Of a stretch of 40,000 bases of DNA, positions 33,569 to 40,000 are shown in pieces (position 1 is the first letter of the stretch; each line of letters begins with the position of its first letter). The notes under the pieces are model-generated. The model was not told the DNA's origin. It did not search any database and saw only the letters and a list, made by a program, of their open reading frames with translations. This stretch comes from Opitutales bacterium (GTDB taxonomy: Bacteria > Verrucomicrobiota > Verrucomicrobiia > Opitutales > JABSRG01), in assembly GCA_013215165.1 (NCBI GenBank), contig JABSRG010000029.1, forward strand, positions 1-40,000. The letters are read 5' to 3'. The position numbers and the translations under genes are program-made.

Positions 33569-35713
33569 TCAGTCTGCCCGAAATTTTTTGGCGTCTTCGA
33601 GCACCTTCATCGCGTTTTTGTCAGAGCTATCTGCGATAATCACAGTGTTACCGCGACGATAGCTTTCTACTTCTAGACCGAGTTCTTCGGATAATTCCTG
33701 GGAAGTCGGAAACGGGCCTGTGGTCAGCATCGGACTGCGATAGTCGTAAACGAATCCATTGGCACCACGAACAACGTCGGAATCCCCATCGCTGAGTTGG
33801 CCATTTTCCCTGAGGAAACTCCTGAGAACCCGGTGAAAGAGTTGGCCCCCATACACTTTCAACTGCAGGCGGATTCCGCGTTGCGCCATCGTTTTGGCTG
33901 AGTCTAAAAACTCGACGAGCGCCTTTTGCTGCGACAATTTTTCCGCCGCAACGATGATCGCCTTTTCGATGGCTACATCTTTTGAAGGGTCCATGGTCGC
34001 TGCGGAGAATCTAAAGTTTTTGGTATTTCCCTCGCTGGAGAAGGTTTCGATGAGCTGTCCCTGGCTGATGGTGGCACTCGCCTTCCAGAGGTCGTTGTCA
34101 GCATTCTCTACGCGGAGGCTCATGCGTCCGGCAAATAACAGATCTATATCCTGATCAGACACCGCATTTTTTTTGAGGATGGAGACCGAACGCTGATAGT
34201 GATCGCCGAATGTTCTTTCCGGGTAGCGCTGAGCATACTCGGTCGCTGCCGTGTCAATCAGGTCGTAAATATCCGTCTTCACGGTAATCTCATCCACTCG
34301 ATTAAACGCGATGGCCACCGCGCTGGACACTTGGGCATCTAGGTCCTCCAATTCGATCTCACTCATCCCTGGCAGGCCTTCGACCACAAAATAGAAACCC
34401 GCCTCATAGTTAATCTCCGCAGATGGCGACCCTTGCTCAGCAACCACCGGACTCGATTGAGCGACTTCGATGACTGGTTCTTCAAGCAATTCAAAGATCG
34501 GGCCGTTCAAGAAAATTTCCGTGCACAAGTTTGCCAATGCTGTGTAGCTCCTTGCTTCGGGAAACTCAGAAAGTGCCTTCGGCGCATAAGACTCCACATC
34601 GATAGAAAGCTTCTTGGCTGGAGCGTCTGCGGGATGCACGGTCAGAATGGCCCGCTGCGCAAAATTATCGAGGTTGTGACTTCCCCCGCCACGCTTGAAC
34701 ACATTTCCAAATTCGAAGGCTGCCTCGTTGCGCACGTCACCAAATTTAAACACTACCAGGGGCATATCGCTCTCGACAAAATTATACTCTGCATCGTCTC
34801 CCGGGATGAAGGCCTCGGCAGCCATGAGATTTACTCCAAAGATGGCGGCTTCTAGGCGGTCACGATCAATCTCCATCGGCGGCAATACAGGCATGTGCTT
34901 GGAATGCGCTGCCGCCAATAAAGCCTCCATGAATCGCTCCATTTTACCCACATCGCTGATTCCCATCCGATAACGCTCATCGACGCTAGCTGCCAGAATC
35001 CGCAAAGCATCTCTGTAGCTGAGCGATTCGTTCTCGACGACTGGAAACACCTGATCTACCACACGCTGGATCGTCGCTTCTTGCCTCAACACACCGGAAA
35101 GTTCTGATAAGAGCTCCGTGGGGTCAGCTTTTTTACCCAGCGAAGGGCGCAGCATGATAGGTAAGTTGGCCAACAGTTTTTGAGAGCGTGTGGAAATAAA
35201 TAGCAGGTCAAAGAAGACCCAATTTTCATCTTTCACCGCGTGCGTGCCATTCGTGAAATTGGCTTCATCTCGAAAGAAATAGGCGCCCTGATAGTTTAAG
35301 AAAACCATGACACCACGCTCTTTTTCGATCTCGCGAAAAGCTACATCAGACCGCGACGCTCGATCGGCCTCTTCCCAATTGGAGAAGTCAGAATAGAGAT
35401 AATCGAATTCATATGAAATGGGTGCCGCTTCCAGTTCTCGGAAGAGCACATCTATTGTCTTTCCCGCGATTTCATCGTCTTTCTGAGCCGCTTCAAAAAA
35501 TGCCCGATCCCAGGCGCTCATTTCATTCTCACGGAGGGTAGTCGTCATCCCGCCGAAGGTAAAGAGGGGGTGATAGTCCACCCCTTCGGCATCTGATGTT
35601 TCGGAGTCGCTTAAGAAGAGTTCAAAATCATCTAGATCACTTGTCTGGGCGAGGAGCCCATGGGTGAACAGAAGAAGACAAAACGGAAGTGTGCGCACAG
35701 CTAATTGGCTCAT
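33569..35713 (-). CDS. Large exported protein of unknown function (cassette gene 3)
   Basis: 714 residues with an N-terminal signal peptide (MSQLAVRTLPFCLLLFTHGLLA). I recognise no named domain. The sequence is mixed alpha/beta and acidic, with no membrane helix after the signal. The second half (about 440-640) includes YEAGFYFVVEGLPGMSEIE and ends with ASATISQGQLIETFSSEGN and a helical AIIVAAEKLSQQKALVEFL, vaguely like periplasmic FlgT/LpoB/CsgG-type alpha/beta units. It follows the long helical protein gene by 19 bp, so it belongs to the three-gene cassette. Periplasmic or outer-membrane-associated location is likely. Function cannot be assigned. Confidence 0.75.
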   Translation of the reverse strand: MSQLAVRTLPFCLLLFTHGLLAQTSDLDDFELFLSDSETSDAEGVDYHPLFTFGGMTTTLRENEMSAWDRAFFEAAQKDDEIAGKTIDVLFRELEAAPISYEFDYLYSDFSNWEEADRASRSDVAFREIEKERGVMVFLNYQGAYFFRDEANFTNGTHAVKDENWVFFDLLFISTRSQKLLANLPIMLRPSLGKKADPTELLSELSGVLRQEATIQRVVDQVFPVVENESLSYRDALRILAASVDERYRMGISDVGKMERFMEALLAAAHSKHMPVLPPMEIDRDRLEAAIFGVNLMAAEAFIPGDDAEYNFVESDMPLVVFKFGDVRNEAAFEFGNVFKRGGGSHNLDNFAQRAILTVHPADAPAKKLSIDVESYAPKALSEFPEARSYTALANLCTEIFLNGPIFELLEEPVIEVAQSSPVVAEQGSPSAEINYEAGFYFVVEGLPGMSEIELEDLDAQVSSAVAIAFNRVDEITVKTDIYDLIDTAATEYAQRYPERTFGDHYQRSVSILKKNAVSDQDIDLLFAGRMSLRVENADNDLWKASATISQGQLIETFSSEGNTKNFRFSAATMDPSKDVAIEKAIIVAAEKLSQQKALVEFLDSAKTMAQRGIRLQLKVYGGQLFHRVLRSFLRENGQLSDGDSDVVRGANGFVYDYRSPMLTTGPFPTSQELSEELGLEVESYRRGNTVIIADSSDKNAMKVLEDAKKFRAD

Positions 35714-35732
35714 AGGATAGGGATAGGTTATT

Positions 35733-38564
35733 CTACTGATTTAGGGCTACCTCTTGTGATTTCTCCAATACAATGGATTCCACCTGTCGCAGGAGGTTTA
35801 TGCTAGCGTTGATCCGGTTGGGTAGTTGCTTGTGGCGTTGTATGAGCGCCGCAGCTCCCGCATCATACCATTTTTTGCGATCGACAAAGCTGTCCAAGGT
35901 CTTGATCCGGACCGATGAATCTGAGGCAAATTCTCCAGAAACCGTCTCGTCCAGCAGTTTGCTGTAAACGGATATGGATTCTGTTGCGATCTCTTCATTC
36001 CAGTATTCGTCAGAAACATACTGGATCAGCTCCGCATAGGGGCCGCGCGCGTCAATGAGTCTTTGATGCTCCTCATCAACAAAGAGCGTATACTTGCGCT
36101 CTAGCTCAGTAATCGTAGTTGCAAGGCCCAGAGCCAAGGCATTCCAGTCTTTGACCTTACCCAAGTCCTTGGTGCGCAATTTCTCGATGTCTTTGAACAG
36201 CTTTGTCTGTGATTTTTCGAGACTGCCCACGACTGACAACCAATCTGCGAACGGTCCCCTGCGCCCAGATTTAACGGGCGTCCCAGAACTCCAGGCAGCG
36301 ATAAGGTCTGCTTCGAGAGTAGATTGATCACTGGGTTTCTTGCGTGCATTTTTGATGATCTCCAAAAGGGCATTGGTGCCTCTATTAACCGCTCGCAAGT
36401 TAGCTGAGGAGTCAGCGATGGCGAGATAGAGTGCTTTCTCTCTCGCCGCCAAATCATCGATGAATGTGCTCCGCCGGACGCGCCCGTCTGTCAAAGCTTG
36501 CCTTAATTCTTCAAGATCGGGAACCGCGGCAATCCAATCATTTTCTGGACGGCTCTTATGCCAAGCATCCAGGGCATCCGCAAATAATGGAGTGATCGGC
36601 TCTACATGAGCGGTTTCCCGGGGACGCACGACTTCAACCGCTGGTTCAAATGAAGCCAACTGCGCTGACATATCTCTGGGAGACATACCTGCTAACGAGA
36701 GGTGCTTACTTAAGGCACGCCCTCGACTTATTATCTTTTTAGCCAAGTCGTGCTCACGATCCAAGTCCTTCGCAAAGGCGGCGATTTGAACGGTGAGCAG
36801 TTCAAACTTTTCAGGTTCTTCGACTGCGACCAGCTTTTTCATCCAGTCTTCCTGGTCTTCGAGAAGTTCACGCCAGTCCTTCAAACGTTTTATTTCCCCA
36901 TCTAATCCATCGATAAGTGCTGAAAAACTCTCTGCCACACGCTGTGCATCGGCTTGGATCAACACAGCCTCACTCTCAATCCAGCCCCTCGCAGACCGGA
37001 GAGTCGGCGAGAAGCGAATACTTAATGGATCCTTTTTGACTGCGCGCTCTATTGACTTCGAATCCGTTTTTATCGCTGTCTGGAGTGCCGCAATCCGCTT
37101 CGCATAGGTATCTACACGATCGAAAGCGTCCAGGATTGATTCGCTCCCAAAGTGTTCCAGAGCCGGCGGTGTCGGTGCATCGGATTCCGCCCCGACTGAG
37201 TCTGAAACTTCAAAGGAGAGTTTCCCAATCTCAGATCGTGCCTGCACGAGCAGCGCTTCACTCTGACTTAACAGAAAAGCGGTGTCGTTCAAAAGAGCCA
37301 CGACATCGGCCTTTGTTGGATAGACCCCTACGAGTTTGTAATCAGCGGCTGTCAAATTGGCCAATAAGATGCCGTCCAGCTGTCCCGGCTTTATACCGGG
37401 CCGTGCAATGGATTTGCTGGCTAGGTCGAGTTCATCTTTTGCAATTTGATACTCCTCAATCTCTTCCTTCAAGAAGTCGCTCATGAAGTCATCTGTAGAC
37501 GCGTCGACCACGGTCGCTTCTGAGACGGATTCAGACTTCTGGAGCATCGCCGCTTCATTTTCGACTTCGGCTTCCTTGAGAGCGATTGCGTCGAAGGTCG
37601 CCTCCAAAGACTTAGACGCACGATCCATCGAGACACCGCTCGTGCGCACCTTGGCTGCCGCCTGGTTCGCTTCCATCTTAAATTTCCGATACACTGGAAC
37701 CCGCTCTTTGTATTCAGACGTGGCCTTAAAGAGGCGATTGGCATTCTGGATCGCCTCAAACACACGTGGGTCACTCGTCGGGTCATCCACCAGGCGCTCC
37801 ACTAATACGACCTTCCCCACAATCTTTGCATACTCACTGGCGAGCTTTACGGTGCTCCCACGGTAAGCACGTTCAGAGTCATTAAATAAGCTCAACGCAT
37901 TCAAGATTTGCTCTCTGAAGATCGCCGAATGACTTTCGAAAGCTGCTTTGCTGCGCTCAATTTGAGTCAAATATAGATCCCGGTTTCCGCTATCGCCCAA
38001 TGACTCAATAAGCTCCTCATAGGTTTCGATCAACTGGGCTTGGGCAGTCATGATGCCTTCACTTTGTTGCCTCGCCTGCAAAACAATCGCTCCCAAGGAA
38101 TCTGATGCCTCGATTTTCTCCCATTTAGAAAACGCAATTTGCTCACCTAAATCATCGGTGAGATTTTTAAGTAAGCCAGAAGTTCTAAGAGCCTGATTAT
38201 ACTCTGAAATAAGAGCCCTTTGGATATACATCGACTGGTTATAATGACCCAGGCTTTCTGACATCATCGTCTGGGCCGAATTCACCTCATCTTCCACCTC
38301 ATCGATATTGTCGAGCAAGGTGAGGATCGTCAGCGCAATCTCAGTCTTACCAAAGCCACCAGAGGAACCCAGAGTCTGCATCAACGATTTGCTTTTAAGC
38401 TGCGCCTCATCTGCACTACCAGCTTCCTTCTCCTTTGAGTCGCCGCCCACTAGCTTCTCTAAGCCCAAGATACCGTGGGCCGAAGGCGAAGAAATCGCCA
38501 ATAATAGGCAAGCGACTGCACCATACAGGGCTCGCAACCAAATTTTGTTACAGTTCTTCATCAT
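35733..38564 (-). CDS. Very long exported helical/coiled-coil protein (cassette gene 2)
   Basis: 943 residues. A signal peptide (KIWLRALYGAVACLLLAISSPSAHG) is followed by an almost uninterrupted series of charged amphipathic helices rich in Glu, Lys, Ala and Leu, with few prolines or glycines after residue 75. Short breaks occur near residues 480 and 670. No enzymatic motif, membrane helix or known repeat was recognised. The early segment KTEIALTILTLLDNIDEVEDEVNSA may form a membrane-near helix. Its ATG overlaps the stop of the DUF4062 gene (ATGA), so the two products are made in a coupled way. A scaffold or filament-like role in the periplasm is the simplest reading, by inference. Confidence 0.78.
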   Translation of the reverse strand: MMKNCNKIWLRALYGAVACLLLAISSPSAHGILGLEKLVGGDSKEKEAGSADEAQLKSKSLMQTLGSSGGFGKTEIALTILTLLDNIDEVEDEVNSAQTMMSESLGHYNQSMYIQRALISEYNQALRTSGLLKNLTDDLGEQIAFSKWEKIEASDSLGAIVLQARQQSEGIMTAQAQLIETYEELIESLGDSGNRDLYLTQIERSKAAFESHSAIFREQILNALSLFNDSERAYRGSTVKLASEYAKIVGKVVLVERLVDDPTSDPRVFEAIQNANRLFKATSEYKERVPVYRKFKMEANQAAAKVRTSGVSMDRASKSLEATFDAIALKEAEVENEAAMLQKSESVSEATVVDASTDDFMSDFLKEEIEEYQIAKDELDLASKSIARPGIKPGQLDGILLANLTAADYKLVGVYPTKADVVALLNDTAFLLSQSEALLVQARSEIGKLSFEVSDSVGAESDAPTPPALEHFGSESILDAFDRVDTYAKRIAALQTAIKTDSKSIERAVKKDPLSIRFSPTLRSARGWIESEAVLIQADAQRVAESFSALIDGLDGEIKRLKDWRELLEDQEDWMKKLVAVEEPEKFELLTVQIAAFAKDLDREHDLAKKIISRGRALSKHLSLAGMSPRDMSAQLASFEPAVEVVRPRETAHVEPITPLFADALDAWHKSRPENDWIAAVPDLEELRQALTDGRVRRSTFIDDLAAREKALYLAIADSSANLRAVNRGTNALLEIIKNARKKPSDQSTLEADLIAAWSSGTPVKSGRRGPFADWLSVVGSLEKSQTKLFKDIEKLRTKDLGKVKDWNALALGLATTITELERKYTLFVDEEHQRLIDARGPYAELIQYVSDEYWNEEIATESISVYSKLLDETVSGEFASDSSVRIKTLDSFVDRKKWYDAGAAALIQRHKQLPNRINASINLLRQVESIVLEKSQEVALNQ

Positions 38565-39568
38565 TGAATTCTTTTTTGGAGCTCCGTTGCTATAAGCGCG
38601 GATAATTCCCGCAGTGCTTCGCTCTCGTAAGTGCTCCCATCCGGTGTCAACTCATCTCCATTGACTGCAAACTCCTCTGTCACCTGAAAAGGCTCAAAAG
38701 CAGGATTACCTTCAAATACCACGAAAGCCGATGCCTTTTGATAGCCGAATGTGTCGCCAAAACGTATGCCTTCCGGTGGAGCCAATTCGACCGTGAGTGT
38801 CCCATCCATCTCAGAGACTTTGAGCCGGGTTTCGACCAGCTGCTTAAGTAAATCGATTGAAACTTGGGCGATCGGGAAAGCCCCCGACGCGCCGGTAACT
38901 TCCACCGCGAAAAACCGTTCGCTTGCTTCAGAAGGCGGTGGGGATGGATCAAGCTCAGCCTGGCTTAAAACTACCCCAATCACAATCGCAATCACCCCTA
39001 TCGCCAAAACAAATGCCGTCATCAAATAGCGCTGCAATCTGATTATCTTCTCTCTCAGTGACTCAACTTCAAGATTGAGGTCACGAATCCTGTTTCGAGT
39101 GTCATCAAGGTCGGTAAGCTTATTGCGGATTTTATTTCTAAACTTACTGCGGATCGAGGCACGATACTCTCTCTGAAGCTTCTGTTTTTCTTCAGATTCT
39201 TCTGGCGACGGGTCGTAGGGAAAGTCTTCAGGGCATATAAAAATATAGAGACGCTTATTGAGCGTATTGGCAATCTGGGCCTCCATCTGCGTGTACGACT
39301 GTCGCGTCGCCGAATCGGGGAGGCCATCGAGGTCTGGCTCTGCACCGTAGTGCATACCGACCACGTGAATCATAACATCACATCCACTGATTTTCTCGAT
39401 GAGCATGTCACTGACCGAGCGATAATCGGGGGCAAAATCATCCTGTTCGATCGGCACATGATGCTTCACCCGCAACGCTTTGTAGATCACATCACGCACC
39501 GACGAGAGATCCGCGCTTGTAGCGGAGATAAACACTCGAATCGAGTCATCGCGGGAAACTTTTTTCAT
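38561..39568 (-). CDS. DUF4062 membrane protein (cassette gene 1)
   Basis: 335 residues in four parts. Residues 9-115 are a DUF4062 domain (IRVFISATSADLSSVRDVIY, CDVMIHVVGMHYGAEP, RQSYTQMEAQIAN, LYIFICPEDFPYD), a fold related to TIR/deoxyribosyltransferase-like domains common in bacterial signalling and conflict proteins. Residues 120-180 form a coiled coil. Residues 180-202 are a single membrane helix (YLMTAFVLAIGVIAIVIGVV). Residues 205-335 are an outside alpha/beta domain. DUF4062 is normally found in large cytoplasmic NACHT/STAND-type proteins, so anchoring it to a membrane helix and an outside domain is unusual. First gene of a coupled three-gene operon. Confidence 0.82.
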   Translation of the reverse strand: MKKVSRDDSIRVFISATSADLSSVRDVIYKALRVKHHVPIEQDDFAPDYRSVSDMLIEKISGCDVMIHVVGMHYGAEPDLDGLPDSATRQSYTQMEAQIANTLNKRLYIFICPEDFPYDPSPEESEEKQKLQREYRASIRSKFRNKIRNKLTDLDDTRNRIRDLNLEVESLREKIIRLQRYLMTAFVLAIGVIAIVIGVVLSQAELDPSPPPSEASERFFAVEVTGASGAFPIAQVSIDLLKQLVETRLKVSEMDGTLTVELAPPEGIRFGDTFGYQKASAFVVFEGNPAFEPFQVTEEFAVNGDELTPDGSTYESEALRELSALIATELQKRIQ

Positions 39569-39872
39569 TAATCCTAGCCTTAGTTGAAAAACAATCCTTG
39601 AACGCTACCAAAAACGACAGCGAGTCCATCGGTTTCTTTACATATTTTAATTCTATACCCGGAAAGCATAAGTCACACCGACGGCAAAGAATAAAATGAT
39701 TTCTCATCTTAGGCCGATATTATAAGGAATAAATATTGAACGAATAACCTCAAGTGTCGTTCCAAGCGCCGCGACAATGCTGGGCCTAAAGCCTTTTGCG
39801 AAATGAACCGTCCCAACTGACAAGAGAAGCCTTTTGGAAACGTTATCGAGTCACCGGAAAAATTAGAAAAAC
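39569..39872. other. Intergenic region upstream of the DUF4062 cassette
   Basis: About 300 bp, AT-rich, without a credible ORF. On the minus strand a TATAGAAT lies near 39655 and may be part of the cassette promoter, but a good -35 partner at normal spacing is not visible. No palindromes longer than 6 bp were noted. Confidence 0.4.
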
Positions 39873-39904
39873 AAAACCCCTAAGCCTCAGCAGCTTAGGG
39901 GTTT
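39860..39904 (-). terminator. Intrinsic terminator of tRNA-Thr
   Basis: Perfect 12-bp stem (AAACCCCTAAGC / GCTTAGGGGTTT) with a 7-nt loop, 39874-39904, followed on the minus strand by TTGTTTTTC. It lies 3 bp after the tRNA 3' end. Confidence 0.93.
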
Positions 39905-39907
39905 AAA

Positions 39908-39983
<76 letters not shown>

Positions 39984-40000
39984 GTTTAAAAATATGGTAG

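Overview
The window looks like a chromosomal segment of a Gram-negative member of the Verrucomicrobiota, most likely an Opitutae-like lineage. This is inferred from gene content, not from a marker-gene comparison. The pointers are: a metal-ABC operon whose permease is fused to a DtxR-type regulator, as in chlamydial YtgCR; a DksA/TraR protein with a histone-H1-like Lys/Ala tail; an ECF sigma factor next to an anti-sigma/VWA fusion; lipoprotein and outer-membrane machinery; and mostly weak Shine-Dalgarno sequences.

Layout. 1-3.1 kb: a 5'-truncated chemoreceptor, an exported MTA/SAH-type nucleosidase (-) and an exported SMP-30 propeller (+). 3.5-6.2 kb: ECF sigma factor and a membrane VWA (YfbK-type) protein with a built-in anti-sigma-like N-terminus. 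6.4-12.3 kb (-): MCE-domain protein, its lipoprotein partner, ileS, DksA-like protein and lspA. 12.4-16.6 kb (-): four-gene manganese/iron ABC transporter in the order binding protein, ATPase, permease-regulator fusion, permease, with a palindrome in front of it; then a DegP/DegQ protease (-). 18.3-21.9 kb (+): class V aminotransferase and topoisomerase III. 22-24.3 kb: TolC-like protein (-) and PP2C phosphatase (+).

24.3-26.9 kb is the mobile part: a complete IS4-type insertion sequence with perfect 15-bp ends and a 9-bp target duplication, then a REP-associated tyrosine (Y1/HUH) transposase with a REP-like hairpin downstream; a second copy of that hairpin lies near 31.8 kb. 27-31.7 kb (-) is a compact cluster: DUF3891 protein, prfB with its programmed +1 frameshift, an ATP-grasp-like protein and MenE. 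31.7-32.2 kb is a repeat-rich spacer. Then come hpf (-), an SDR oxidoreductase (+), and a 6-kb translationally coupled three-gene cassette (33.6-39.6 kb, -): a DUF4062 membrane protein, a very long exported helical protein and a further exported protein. This cassette is the best candidate for an undescribed system here. The window ends with tRNA-Thr(UGU) and its terminator.

How the genes work together. The metal operon makes one importer that probably senses its own substrate metal through the fused regulator. The lipoprotein-processing LspA, MCE pair, TolC, DegP and the exported proteins point to an active envelope. ECF sigma plus VWA protein is a likely envelope-signalling pair. IleS, RF2, HPF and the tRNA are translation housekeeping.
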